Shown: positions 27,563 to 36,180 of the stretch, one piece after another
How positions within the stretch are numbered: position 1 is the first letter of the stretch
How the letters are laid out: every line of letters starts with the position of its first letter
Source: Streptomyces olivochromogenes
Lineage (GTDB): Bacteria > Actinomycetota > Actinomycetes > Streptomycetales > Streptomycetaceae
Length of the DNA stretch: 64,000 nt
NCBI RefSeq assembly: GCF_021538895.1
Contig: NZ_JADDRL010000010.1
Location: 1 to 64,000, forward strand
Reading direction: 5' to 3'
Position numbers and translations under genes: made by a program
The notes under the pieces: generated by a model
The model's database searches: none
Told to the model about the DNA's origin: nothing
What the model saw: the letters and a program-made list of their open reading frames with translations, nothing else

Positions 27563-27940
27563 GTGACGGGTGTGGAAGTTGTCGCAGCCGCTGCGGTGAC
27601 GTATCTGGTGCGTAAGGCCGGTCGGGTTGGTGGGCGCGCGGATGGAGAGGTGGATCGTGCCCTTGATGAGGGGATGGATCGTCTGCATGAGCTGATCGGG
27701 GAGAAGCTGGGCGCGGATCCTGTGCTGGATCGGCTGGCGGAACAGGCTCAGACGGGCGTGGTGGCCGAGCGGACCGAGCGGCGGGTCGCCCCTTGCGGTT
27801 GCGGACGCGGCCGAGGCGGATGAGGACTTCGCCACTCTGCTGCGTGAACTGGTGAAGGCTCTCCAGCAGCGGAAGGACGCTGCGAGGGGCGGTGCGCGTT
27901 CGGTCACCAAGTGGCCGGTGTGGTCATCTCGCTTCCGTTC
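27563..27940 (+). pseudogene. Streptomyces AEAD/STAND-associated small helical protein, frameshifted
   Basis: Starts at GTG 27563 (VTGVEVVAAAAVTYLVRKAG, ADGEVDRALDEGMDRLHELI) and loses frame in the CCCC run near 27788. The continuation SPLAVADAAEADEDFATLLR and ELVKALQQRKDAA is in the next frame. The pattern matches small actinobacterial proteins often annotated as chromosome-partitioning-like and encoded beside NACHT/STAND genes. Here the neighbour is a remnant of just such a gene. Confidence 0.55.
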
Positions 27941-28030
27941 TGGGGTCTCCGTCTCGTCCTCGAACCACTGTCCTCTGGTGTCGGCTCCGCCCCAGGGCCC
28001 TTCGATCCTTCGGGTCGGCATCCGGCGCAC

Positions 28031-28204
28031 GGGCGGGTTCCGCTGCGCCTGCGACGTTTTCTCCGCCGGGCCGGCGACCATCACCTGTTGATCCGTGACG
28101 ACAACGGATACAGATTTCCTCACGCGCTGTTGCGTGACTATTTCGCTTCGCTGGATCCGGCAACCGCCCTCGCGCCCAAGCCGCCGAAATCCGAATCCCG
28201 CTAG
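28031..28204 (+). pseudogene. STAND/NACHT ATPase C-terminal remnant
   Basis: The frame reads GRVPLRLRRFLRRAGDHHLL, IRDDNGYRFPHALLRDYFAS, then LDPA to a TAG. The pattern (V-P-x-R-x-x-x-F-L, L-L-x-R-x-x-G-Y-x-F-x-H-x-L-L-x-D-Y-F-A) is the end of the winged-helix lid of Streptomyces NACHT proteins. The P-loop part is absent. Confidence 0.55.
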
Positions 28205-28426
28205 CAGCGGCATAGTCTCCCTTGCCGCCGGGTGGGATCGGACACCGGAGCCGAGTGCCCGGTCCAGGAACCCGACAACGCTGCTCTGCCGGGGCCCTTC
28301 AGAAGCTTCGATCACCGTGAGGTACTGGGCACTCTGTCGGTTTGCGACAGCCTTCCTCTCGCCTGATGCTGAAGGCTGAAGCAGGCGGCCGACCTGCCCG
28401 CCACAGTGGCGCCCACGGGAGGCAAA

Positions 28427-29695
28427 ATGCCGAAGGCCCGCAAAGACATCAATTCACTCACCGACACGCAATTGAACGACTATATCCACGCGCTCGACAT
28501 TCTGCGGCAGCGATCGGAGGTGAACGAGAACGATCCGACCGGGTACGCTTTCCAGGCGTCTCTGCACAACGGTTCCGCAGGCCCCTGCGAGCACCAGAGC
28601 GACCTCTTCCTGCCCTGGCACCGAGCACACCTGCACTACTTCGAAAAGTTGCTCCAAGCAGCCGATCCGCCGCGCACTCAGAACGTCACCATTCCCTACT
28701 GGGACTGGATCAGCGAGCAGACGCCGGCGAAGTTCCCTCTTGCGTTCAAGAAGCCCGGGCTGAAGTCTCCGCGCAGCTCCCAGGCCGCAGCGCTGCCTCC
28801 CGACACCCTTTCCATCGTCACGACGGAGACGAACCAGAAGGAGTTCGCCGGCTATCCCAACGGCGATCTCGCCGGAAACGCAGGACGGCTCGAAAGGGGT
28901 CCGCACGACTACATGCACGGCTTCTACATCGGCGGAGCCATGGGGAATCCGTCGACGGCGGCCGAGGACGCGATCTACTTCAGCTTTCACGCCTTCATCG
29001 ACCTGATGTGGGCCGAATGGCAGCAACGCAACGGAACACCGCTCCTGACGTCGCCGGACCACGTTCTCAGGGGTTTCACCACACAGCCCAGGAACAAGGT
29101 CTCCGACTTCACCAACACCGTGGACCTCGACTACGAGTACGAGTACACCGACCGGCTCAAAGCAGCATTCGCCGTGCCGGTGCCGCCCCCGGTCCCCCTC
29201 AGTCTGCTGGCGACCGAGCCGCTCACCCCGCTCGGCGGCGCCGACCTCGCGACGGAGCTGCGCGACAAGGAGATTGTCCACCTCGGGCTCGCGGTGCCCG
29301 AGACGAAGGGGCAGCGGCTGCTCGTACGACTCGACGAACTCAAGGTGCCGCAGACCGGAAGCTACATGCTGCGCGGCTACGTTCATCCCTCCGACGTGCT
29401 CTTCCAGCCGGACGACAGCGAGTTCACGGACAGGTTCGCCGTGGGCTACGTGGCCCTGTGGCGCGCCCACCCGCACCTGCACCACGACGGTCCGGCCGCC
29501 GCCCACCACCCCGTCTCCCGTACGGCGCGCTTCGACGTAACGCATGCGCTGGACTCGCTGGGCGCGAACGGCGCCGACCTCGTGTTCAGCCTGCAGTTCA
29601 TCCCCGCACCCAGCCCGACCGGCCTGCCTCCACACCCCGCACCGCCCCTCGACGAGGTTGAGCTCAAGGACGTACGCATGGAGGTGTACTCCTGA
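28427..29695 (+). CDS. Tyrosinase/polyphenol oxidase-like type-3 copper enzyme
   Basis: 422 residues from ATG 28427 (GGGAGGC upstream). The CuA site uses H47 (SLHNG), H56 (CEHQ) and H65 in FLPWHRAHLHYFE. The CuB site uses H160/H164 (HDYMHGF) and H188 (FSFHAFID). All six histidines are present, with the family's IPYWDW between them. Residues after about 260 form a beta-rich C-terminal domain like the shielding domain of plant and bacterial polyphenol oxidases, longer than MelC2 (about 270 aa). No signal peptide and no MelC1-type copper chaperone, so it is not the standard melanin operon. Its stop overlaps the next gene (TGATG), implying a stoichiometric partner. Confidence 0.9.
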   Translation: MPKARKDINSLTDTQLNDYIHALDILRQRSEVNENDPTGYAFQASLHNGSAGPCEHQSDLFLPWHRAHLHYFEKLLQAADPPRTQNVTIPYWDWISEQTPAKFPLAFKKPGLKSPRSSQAAALPPDTLSIVTTETNQKEFAGYPNGDLAGNAGRLERGPHDYMHGFYIGGAMGNPSTAAEDAIYFSFHAFIDLMWAEWQQRNGTPLLTSPDHVLRGFTTQPRNKVSDFTNTVDLDYEYEYTDRLKAAFAVPVPPPVPLSLLATEPLTPLGGADLATELRDKEIVHLGLAVPETKGQRLLVRLDELKVPQTGSYMLRGYVHPSDVLFQPDDSEFTDRFAVGYVALWRAHPHLHHDGPAAAHHPVSRTARFDVTHALDSLGANGADLVFSLQFIPAPSPTGLPPHPAPPLDEVELKDVRMEVYS

Positions 29696-30198
29696 TGCGC
29701 ACCCCGGTGTACGAGCTGCACATCCAGCCTATGTTCAGGGCGACGGACCGCGATCACATGATCCCGTTCGGACTCAACCTCTGGGAGTACGACGCCGTGG
29801 TCGAGCACGCTCAGCACGTCCTCGAACGCCTGGAAGCCGGCACCATGCCAACCAGGGCGCTCGGCGGGCCATGGCCGCAGGAGTGGATCGACCTCTTCCG
29901 GCGCTGGAAGGAGGGTGGTTTCAAGCGCCTTGAGCTCGGCAAAGCCCAGTTCGCGGTCACCCGCTCGCCCAGTGCGGTCACGGTGAAGGCGACCGGGACG
30001 TATCCCGCGGCGGGCTTCCTGGGGTGGCTTCAGCTGGAGAGCGAGTCCGACACGGCCAAGACGTACGTCCTGTACTTCGAAGCGCCGGACGCACCGGTGG
30101 CCGGTGAAGCCGACGAGTTTGAATTCAAGGAGCGCTACAGCTCCTCGGACACCCGGACCCTGTTCATCCACGACAGCACAGGCGTCCAGGAGCACTGA
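29695..30198 (+). CDS. Tyrosinase-coupled protein of unknown function
   Basis: 167 residues from ATG 29695, overlapping the tyrosinase stop by one base, so they are co-translated. The N-terminus (VYELHIQPMFRATDRDHMIP) and the middle (QEWIDLFRRWKEGGFKRLEL) are helical. The C-terminal half is beta (AQFAVTRSPSAVTVKATGTY, YVLYFEAPDAP, TRTLFIHDSTG). It bears no resemblance to MelC1. By position it is probably an accessory, maturation or second-subunit protein for the copper oxidase. Confidence 0.7.
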   Translation: MRTPVYELHIQPMFRATDRDHMIPFGLNLWEYDAVVEHAQHVLERLEAGTMPTRALGGPWPQEWIDLFRRWKEGGFKRLELGKAQFAVTRSPSAVTVKATGTYPAAGFLGWLQLESESDTAKTYVLYFEAPDAPVAGEADEFEFKERYSSSDTRTLFIHDSTGVQEH

Positions 30199-30222
30199 TC
30201 ACGCCACGACGGTCAGGGGCCG

Positions 30223-30240
30223 CCGCCGCGGGAGCGGCGG
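30223..30240 (+). terminator. Short hairpin after the tyrosinase pair
   Basis: CCGCCGC-GGGA-GCGGCGG, 25 bases after the stop at 30198. Short (7-base arms) but GC-only; a plausible end of the tyrosinase operon. Confidence 0.4.
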
Positions 30241-30535
30241 GAGCCTCGCTGGTGAGCTACTTCGGCGTCTCCGAGGGCGACGCTGCCACCGAATGAACAT
30301 CAGCGCCGTCTGCGGCCAGCACACGCATCCCGAGCGGGTCCGACTGAGCCCGCAGCACCAACCCTCACCGCGCTTCCATGAGTCCGGAACACCGCTCCCG
30401 CCCTCGCGGGCTATTTCCTCACCAAGTGCACGGAAGCCAACCGGATCAACGCCCCCGGAGAAATCCTCCTTCTCCGGAAACAATTCGCCGATCACCTCAC
30501 CATCGGTGAACAGATCGCATTCCGCCACAGCGATC

Positions 30536-30673
30536 CTCCTCTTCGGGCAGTGCGAAGAATGCGGTGTCGGCGGCGGTGATGAGGTCGCAGGCGAGGACGA
30601 GTTCGAGGCCGCCGGCCACCGCCGCGCCTTCGACGGCAGCGATGAGCGGCTTGGTTCGGCGGGCGCGGGTGAG
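30536..30673 (-). pseudogene. Enoyl-CoA hydratase fragment
   Basis: The minus-strand frame reads [20 protein letters not shown] then [20 protein letters not shown]. This is the oxyanion-hole segment (A-G-G-x-E-L-x-L-x-C-D) of the crotonase family. Only about 45 residues survive, directly abutting a P450 fragment. Confidence 0.7.
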
Positions 30674-30678
30674 CCCGG

Positions 30679-30768
30679 CATGAAGGGTTCCAGCATCGCG
30701 ATCCGGCGAGGCACGAACGCGGAGTTGACCAGAGCGCGTAGGCGAGTGTGGTCGGGGACCTGATCCGA
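30679..30768 (-). pseudogene. Cytochrome P450 fragment
   Basis: The frame reads [20 protein letters not shown] then AMLEPF, matching the D-P-P-x-H-T-R-L-R-x-L-V-x-x-A-F-T helix of bacterial P450s. About 30 residues remain, joined to an enoyl-CoA hydratase fragment. The rest of 30199-31101 shows only similar debris and no intact gene. Confidence 0.6.
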
Positions 30769-31101
30769 CGCCGCTCCCGCACCACAGCGGCAAGACAACT
30801 GGCCTGGCCTTTCACATCACCTTGCCGATAATCGACCAGACACGGCGAGTTACATTCTCGTCCAGACGCGGGCAGGCGGTACGACTCTGTGCTGGGGCCG
30901 TCCCATGACGGCCACCTCGTCAAGGATGTGGGCGGCGCGGCAGCGGTCGCGGGCGTCGGTCCAGGAGAGCCCAGCCGGCGGCAGCCCGACCTGGCCAAGA
31001 CCTGGTGCTGGGGACGATCGCCTCTGCGCTGTCGATCGCTTGGGAGCCGCGATCCTTCGCGTGCCGTCGTTCGAAGACGGCCCGAGAACCGTCGCGGCGA
31101 C

Positions 31102-31710
31102 CTACGACCACGCGTATTCCGTCGCCGCGTCCAGCAACCAGTCCGTCAGGTAGCCCGCGAAGGACGAGCGGACCAGTACCCAGAATCCGGCCCTGGGTTC
31201 GTCACGGGAGACCAGTACGGCCTGGGCACGGCCCAGGGTGGTCTGGGCGCAGCGTCCGGGGCCGAAGACGCGCGGGTGCAGGTCCAGTGGGCAGCCGTGG
31301 GCCAGCAGGTCGCGGGCGCGGGGGCCCGAGACGAGGAGTGTGGTGCGCTGGGCCGAAACGTCGGTGACGGACACCGGTTCGTCCGCGGCGGCCGACCGGA
31401 TCCGGCTCTCCAGGTCCCGCTGGATCCCGGGACGGCCCACCAGCAGCCATTCGTCCGGGCCGAGCCACAGCGCGGTCAACCCCCCTGCCCGTACGACGGT
31501 GTTGGGTTCGAGGGGCAGGGCGAGGTCCAAGGCGAGTCCGACGGCGTCCGCTGCCGCCCCCTTGGCGTCCAGGCGGACGTTGACCTGGGCCAGGAAGGGG
31601 AGTTCGGCCAGCCGGAGCGCGCCCGCGCAGGAGCGCGTCGCGGCGGCCAGGCGGTCGGTCGCGTCCGCCAGGGGGCTGCGGTGCTGTGCGGTCAGGGCGG
31701 TGTCAGCCAT
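31102..31710 (-). CDS. soxG: Sarcosine oxidase gamma subunit
   Basis: 202 residues; SoxG of heterotetrameric sarcosine oxidase. Typical features are the N-terminal SPLADATDRLAAAT, the central LWLGPDEWLLVG, the paired DVSAQRTTLLVSGPRARDLL, and the C-terminal SFAGYLTDWLLDAATEY. The start at ATG 31710 lies inside the end of the SoxDA gene (8-base overlap ATGGCTGA), so it is coupled. It is the last gene of the operon dmg-folD-glyA-soxB-soxDA-soxG. The gamma subunit covers the alpha-subunit GcvT-like folate site and stabilises the complex. Confidence 0.92.
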   Translation of the reverse strand: MADTALTAQHRSPLADATDRLAAATRSCAGALRLAELPFLAQVNVRLDAKGAAADAVGLALDLALPLEPNTVVRAGGLTALWLGPDEWLLVGRPGIQRDLESRIRSAAADEPVSVTDVSAQRTTLLVSGPRARDLLAHGCPLDLHPRVFGPGRCAQTTLGRAQAVLVSRDEPRAGFWVLVRSSFAGYLTDWLLDAATEYAWS

Positions 31711-34700
31711 CGCGGCGGGCTCCCTCGGGGTCGTAGAGGACGGGGCTTGCGACGGTCACCGGGAGCAGGCGGTCGCCCACGGGGGCGTAGAGGCGTTCGC
31801 CGATGCGGTCGCGGCCGCCCTTGATCAGGGCGAGCGCGAACGTCCGGCCGAGGGCCGCGCTGCGGTAGCTGGAGGTGACGTGGCCGAGCATCGGGACGGG
31901 CGGGGCGGGCAGCTCGCTGTCGGCGACCAGGTGGGTGCCCTCGGGGAGGAAGGCGGCCGGGTCCTCGGGGAGCAGGCCGACGAGGTGCTTGCGGTCGGGG
32001 CGGACGGTGTCGGCGCGGGCGTAGGAGCGCTTGCCGATGAAGTCGGGCTTCTTCTTGGACACCGCCCAGCTCATGCCGAGGTCCTGGGGAGTGACCGTGC
32101 CGTCGGTGTCCTGGCCGATGATCGGATAGCCCTTCTCGGCCCGCAGCACGTGCATCGTCTCCGTGCCGTAGGGAGTGATGCCGTACTGGGCACCGGCCTC
32201 GTACAGTGCCTCCCAGAGGGCACGGGCCTCCCACGGCGACACGTTGATCTCGTAGGCCAGTTCGCCGGAGAAGCTGATGCGACAGACCCTGGCGGCGACG
32301 CCTGCGACGGTCGTCTCCCGCCATGCCATGAACGGGAAGTCCTCGTTCTCGACAGCCAGTTGGGGTGCCAGTGCGCCGAGGACCTCGCGGGAGCGGGGGC
32401 CGACGAGGGCGACGGTGGCCCACTGCTCGGTCACGGACGTGCAGTGGACCCTCAGTTCCGGCCACTCCGTCTGGAGCCACTCCTCCATCCAGTCCAGTAC
32501 GGCGGCCGCGTTGCCCGTGGTCGTGGTGACCAGGAAGCGGTCCGGGGCGAGCCGGATGACCGTGCCGTCGTCGAAGACCATGCCGTCCAGGCGGCACATC
32601 ACGCCGTAGCGGATCATGCCGACCTTCAGGGTGCTCATCATGTTGGTGTAGAGCCGGTCGAGGAATGCGGCGGCGTCCGGGCCCTGCACGTCGATCTTGC
32701 CGAGGGTGGAGGCGTCCATGAAGGCGACGCCCTCGCGGGCGGCGGCGCATTCGCGCAGCACGGCCGCCTCCATGTCCTCGCCGTTCTGCGGGTAGTACCA
32801 GGGCCGCTTCCACTGGCCGACGTTCTCGAACAGGGCGCCGTGCGCGACGTGCCACTCGTGCAGGGCCGTCGTGCGGACCGGGTCGTGCAGCGTCCCGCGG
32901 TCGCGGCCCGCGAGCGTGGCGAAGGAGACCGGTGTGTACGGCGGCCGGAACGTGGTCGTGCCGAGCGCGGAGACGTCCACCCCGAGCAGTTCGGCGACCA
33001 CGCCACTGGCCAGGACGCCGGAGGTCTTGCCCTGGTCGTTGGCCGTGCCGGCCGTGGTGTAGCGCTTGGTGTGCTCGACCGAGCGCATTCCGGCACCGGT
33101 TGCCCGGGCCAAGTCGTCCACGGTGACGTCGCGTTGGAGGTCGACGAAGCGCGGGGCGCCGTCCCGGCCGGGAACGGTGAAGACCTGCATGGCCGGCGTC
33201 TGCGGCTGCGCGGCCACCTGCGGGAGGCGGGGCGTCTCGGAGGTGTAGCCCTCGGCCTCGATCGCCCGCCTGCCGGCCGCTGCGCCCTGCGCGAGGGCGC
33301 GGGCCAGGTCGAGGACACCGTCGGCGCCGCCCACGACCTCGACCGCCTGGCGGCAGGCGTCGGGAACGAAGGAGCCGAGGGCCTCGTCGTAGCGCAGCTT
33401 GCCGCCCGCCTGACTGAACAGGTGCGCCACCGGGTTCCAGCCGCCGGAGACCAGCAGCAGGTCGGCGCTGAACTCCCGCTGCCCCGTGGACTGTCCGTAC
33501 GGCGCGACGGTCACGGCGGTGAGTCGCGGGGCGCCCTCCGTGCCGGTGACCGCGTGCCCGGCCAGCACCTCGATGCCGGCCGCCCGGGCACGCTCCGCCC
33601 ACTCCCCCGGCTCGCTGCGGGTGTCGACGATCGCCGTGATGTCCAGGCCCGCCGCGGTGAGGTCCAGCGCCGCCGCGTAGGCGCTGTCGTTGGTCGTGAA
33701 GACGACGGCGTGGCGGCCGGGCAGGACACCGTGACGGTTGGCGTAGGCGCGGGCCGAGGCGGCCAGCATCACACCGGGGCGGTCGTTGTCCGCGAAGGCG
33801 AGCGAGCGTTCGTGGGCGCCGGTGGCCAGGACGACGCGGCGGGCCCGGATGCGCCAGACTCGTTCACGCGAGACGTTGTCCGGGGCCTGGGCGCCGAGGT
33901 GGTTGGTGCGGCGCTCGACGGCGAGGAGGTGGTTGTCGTCGTAGTGGCCGAAGACGGTGGTGCGGCGCAGTACGCGGACGTCGGGGGCGGTGTCGAGCAG
34001 TCCGGCGACCTCGTCCACCCAGTCGAGGTGTTCGGCCGTACCCAGGAGGCTGCCGCCCGGCTCCGGCTGGTCGTCGGCGAGGATGACGCGTGCTCCGCTG
34101 CGGGCGGCGGCTGCCGCCGCGGCGAGGCCGGCCGGTCCGGCGCCGACCACGAGCAGGTCGCAGTGGGCGTGTACGGCGTCGTAGCGGGCCGGGTCCGGAG
34201 CGGTGGCGAGGCGGCCCTGGCCCGGGAGGCTGGTCGCGACCAGGCCGTCGTACAGTTCGACGGTCGTCGCGGGGAGCATCGGCTCGGGGAAGGGGGCCTC
34301 GATCTGGACGACGGCGTTGGGTTCCTCGACTCCGGCGGAGAAGATACCGCGGGGACGGCCGAGCTTGGTGCTGGTGCCGGCCTGGATGACGCCGTTGGCG
34401 AGGAGGGCGGAGGCGAGGGTGTCGCCTCGGTAGCCCTGGTATTCGGTGCCGTCGAAGGTGAAGGTCAGGGGCGCGTCGCGGTGGATGCGGCCGCGGGTGG
34501 GCAGGCGGAACGGCTGGTCCTCCCCCACCCCGCTCGCTCCCGAAACCAGGGGGTCCGCTTTCTGGACCCCCGCCGGGGGCTCCGCTGCCGGACCCGCCTG
34601 CGGCTCCTCGGGGGCCATGTCCGCAAGCGTCGGACGGGCTGATTGCGGCGTTCGGGGCTCGACAGCGGCCGGACGCTGCTCCCCCGCCCGGTACACGGCG

Positions 34701-34936
34701 AGGATCTCGTTCGTCGCCGTGTCCCGCACCGCGTTGAACCAGCGGCGGCAGCCTGCCGCGTGGCTCCAGCGCTCGGCGAAGGGGCCCTTGGGGTTGTCAC
34801 GGAAGAAGAGATAGCGGGCCCACTCCTCGTCGGTCAGGGCCGCCGGGTCCTCGGGATACGGCACGTGTGCCTGGCCGCCGTAGTGGAACTCGGCCTCGTC
34901 GCGGGGCCCGCACCACGGGCAGGGGATGAGCAGCAT
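31703..34936 (-). CDS. soxA: Sarcosine oxidase delta-alpha fusion (SoxD-SoxA)
   Basis: 1077 residues in one uninterrupted frame. Residues 1-90 are a complete SoxD: zinc-binding C6-P-W-C9, later H59 and C63 in HAAGCRRW, and RDNPKGPFAERW. Residues 91-140 are a Pro/Ala/Glu-rich linker. Residues 141-1077 are SoxA: FRLPTRGRI, a ferredoxin-like PLTFTFDGTEYQGYRGDTLA segment, the NAD-binding GAGPAG at 265-270, and a C-terminal GcvT folate-binding domain (YGVMCRLDGMVFDDGTV, GMSWAVSKKKPDFIGKRSY). SoxD and SoxA are normally separate. An internal ATG (34618) has no ribosome site, so fusion is the simplest reading. Sarcosine + THF + O2 gives glycine, 5,10-methylene-THF and H2O2. A hairpin repeat at 34549-34571 encodes part of the linker. 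Confidence 0.88.
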   Translation of the reverse strand: MLLIPCPWCGPRDEAEFHYGGQAHVPYPEDPAALTDEEWARYLFFRDNPKGPFAERWSHAAGCRRWFNAVRDTATNEILAVYRAGEQRPAAVEPRTPQSARPTLADMAPEEPQAGPAAEPPAGVQKADPLVSGASGVGEDQPFRLPTRGRIHRDAPLTFTFDGTEYQGYRGDTLASALLANGVIQAGTSTKLGRPRGIFSAGVEEPNAVVQIEAPFPEPMLPATTVELYDGLVATSLPGQGRLATAPDPARYDAVHAHCDLLVVGAGPAGLAAAAAAARSGARVILADDQPEPGGSLLGTAEHLDWVDEVAGLLDTAPDVRVLRRTTVFGHYDDNHLLAVERRTNHLGAQAPDNVSRERVWRIRARRVVLATGAHERSLAFADNDRPGVMLAASARAYANRHGVLPGRHAVVFTTNDSAYAAALDLTAAGLDITAIVDTRSEPGEWAERARAAGIEVLAGHAVTGTEGAPRLTAVTVAPYGQSTGQREFSADLLLVSGGWNPVAHLFSQAGGKLRYDEALGSFVPDACRQAVEVVGGADGVLDLARALAQGAAAGRRAIEAEGYTSETPRLPQVAAQPQTPAMQVFTVPGRDGAPRFVDLQRDVTVDDLARATGAGMRSVEHTKRYTTAGTANDQGKTSGVLASGVVAELLGVDVSALGTTTFRPPYTPVSFATLAGRDRGTLHDPVRTTALHEWHVAHGALFENVGQWKRPWYYPQNGEDMEAAVLRECAAAREGVAFMDASTLGKIDVQGPDAAAFLDRLYTNMMSTLKVGMIRYGVMCRLDGMVFDDGTVIRLAPDRFLVTTTTGNAAAVLDWMEEWLQTEWPELRVHCTSVTEQWATVALVGPRSREVLGALAPQLAVENEDFPFMAWRETTVAGVAARVCRISFSGELAYEINVSPWEARALWEALYEAGAQYGITPYGTETMHVLRAEKGYPIIGQDTDGTVTPQDLGMSWAVSKKKPDFIGKRSYARADTVRPDRKHLVGLLPEDPAAFLPEGTHLVADSELPAPPVPMLGHVTSSYRSAALGRTFALALIKGGRDRIGERLYAPVGDRLLPVTVASPVLYDPEGARRDG
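34549..34571. repeat. Hairpin repeat inside the SoxD-SoxA linker
   Basis: GGGGGTCC-N7-GGACCCCC, an exact inverted repeat. With the adjoining CTCGCTCCCGAAACCA it resembles dispersed intergenic repeats seen in Streptomyces genomes. It is translated as the linker (ADPLVSGASGVGEDQ). If it began as an intergenic element between soxD and soxA, an in-frame change could have fused the genes. Confidence 0.55.
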
Positions 34937-34947
34937 GGTTCGGCTCC

Positions 34948-36180
34948 CTAGTGGGCCACCGCGGCCGCGCCGTGCTCGTCGACGAGCGCGCCGGTGGTGA
35001 AACGGTCGAGCGAGAAGGGGGCGTTGAGGGGGTGGGGGGTGTCGTGGGCGATGGTGTGGGCGTACACCCAGCCGACGCCCGGGGTGGCTTTGAACCCGCC
35101 CGTGCCCCAGCCACAGTTGAGGTAGAGGTTGTCGACCGGGCTGAGTCCGACGATGGGCGAGGCGTCGGGGCTGACGTCGACGATGCCGCCCCAGGTGCGC
35201 AGCACGTGGGCACGTGCGAAGACCGGGAAGAGTTCCAGGGCGGCCGACATCTGCTCTTCGATGATGTGGAAGGCGCCGCGCTGGGTGTAGGAGTTGTACG
35301 CGTCGATGCCCGCGCCCATCACCAGCTCGCCCTTGTGGGCCTGGCTGACGTACACGTGTACCGCGTTGGACATGACGACCGTCGGGTGTACGGGTTCCAG
35401 GAGTTCGGAGACCAGCGCCTGCAACGGGTGGCTCTGCAGCGGGAGTTCGATGCCCGCCATCGCGGCCAGCACCGAGGTGTGGCCGGCCGAGCAGAGCGCC
35501 ACCTTGCCCGCGGCGATCGGGCCCAGTGTGGTCTGGACTCCGACCACCCGGCCGCCGACCACGTCCAGGCCGGTGACCTCGCAGTTCTGGATGATGTCGA
35601 TGCCGGCGGCGTCCGCCGAGCGGGCCAGGCCCCAGGCGACGTGGTCGTGCTTGGCGATGCCGGCCCGCGGCTGGTAGGTGCCGCCCATCACCGGATAGCG
35701 CACGTCCGGGGAGATGTTGACGATCGGGCAGACCTCCCTGACCTGCTCGGCGTCGAGCCATTGCGCGTCCACGCCGTTCAGGCGGTTCGCCTCAACGCGG
35801 CGCACGCTGTCGCGGACGTCCTGAAGGCTGTGGGCGAGGTTGAGCACTCCGCGCTGGGAGAAGAGGATCGGGTAGTCGAGCTCCTCCGCCAGCCCCTCCC
35901 ACAGTTTGAGCGCGTGCTCGTAGATGCCGGCGCTCTCGTCCCACAGGTAGTTGGAGCGGATGATCGTGGTGTTGCGGGCCATGTTGCCGCCCGCCAGCCA
36001 CCCCTTCTCCAGTACGGCGACCTTGGTGATGCCGTGGTTCTTCGCCAGGTAGTGGGCGGTGGCCAGGCCGTGTCCGCCACCGCCGACGACGATCACGTCG
36101 TAGGACCGCTTCGGCTCGGGCGTGCGCCACAGCCAGTCCGGGTGTTCGGGAAGGTCGGCGCCGGGGGTGCGGGGGCTCAT
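34948..36180 (-). CDS. soxB: Sarcosine oxidase beta subunit
   Basis: 410 residues. Rossmann FAD site [18 protein letters not shown] (about 29-46), then the flavin-proximal [20 protein letters not shown] typical of SoxB (covalent FMN and FAD ligands), and the C-terminal [16 protein letters not shown]. SoxB carries the sarcosine-oxidising flavin site. The start ATG 36180 overlaps the glyA stop (ATGA), and 11 bases separate its stop from soxDA, so it is fully inside the operon. Confidence 0.95.
   Translation of the reverse strand: MSPRTPGADLPEHPDWLWRTPEPKRSYDVIVVGGGGHGLATAHYLAKNHGITKVAVLEKGWLAGGNMARNTTIIRSNYLWDESAGIYEHALKLWEGLAEELDYPILFSQRGVLNLAHSLQDVRDSVRRVEANRLNGVDAQWLDAEQVREVCPIVNISPDVRYPVMGGTYQPRAGIAKHDHVAWGLARSADAAGIDIIQNCEVTGLDVVGGRVVGVQTTLGPIAAGKVALCSAGHTSVLAAMAGIELPLQSHPLQALVSELLEPVHPTVVMSNAVHVYVSQAHKGELVMGAGIDAYNSYTQRGAFHIIEEQMSAALELFPVFARAHVLRTWGGIVDVSPDASPIVGLSPVDNLYLNCGWGTGGFKATPGVGWVYAHTIAHDTPHPLNAPFSLDRFTTGALVDEHGAAAVAH

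Noticed and set aside
31238..34642. A 1134-codon open frame on the plus strand opposite the sox genes
   Set aside because: Exact antisense of SoxDA and SoxG; composition is the mirror of GC-rich third positions and no domain is recognisable.
34618..34642. Separate start of soxA at the internal ATG 34618
   Set aside because: No Shine-Dalgarno sequence upstream, and the frame is continuous with soxD with no stop; kept as an alternative only.
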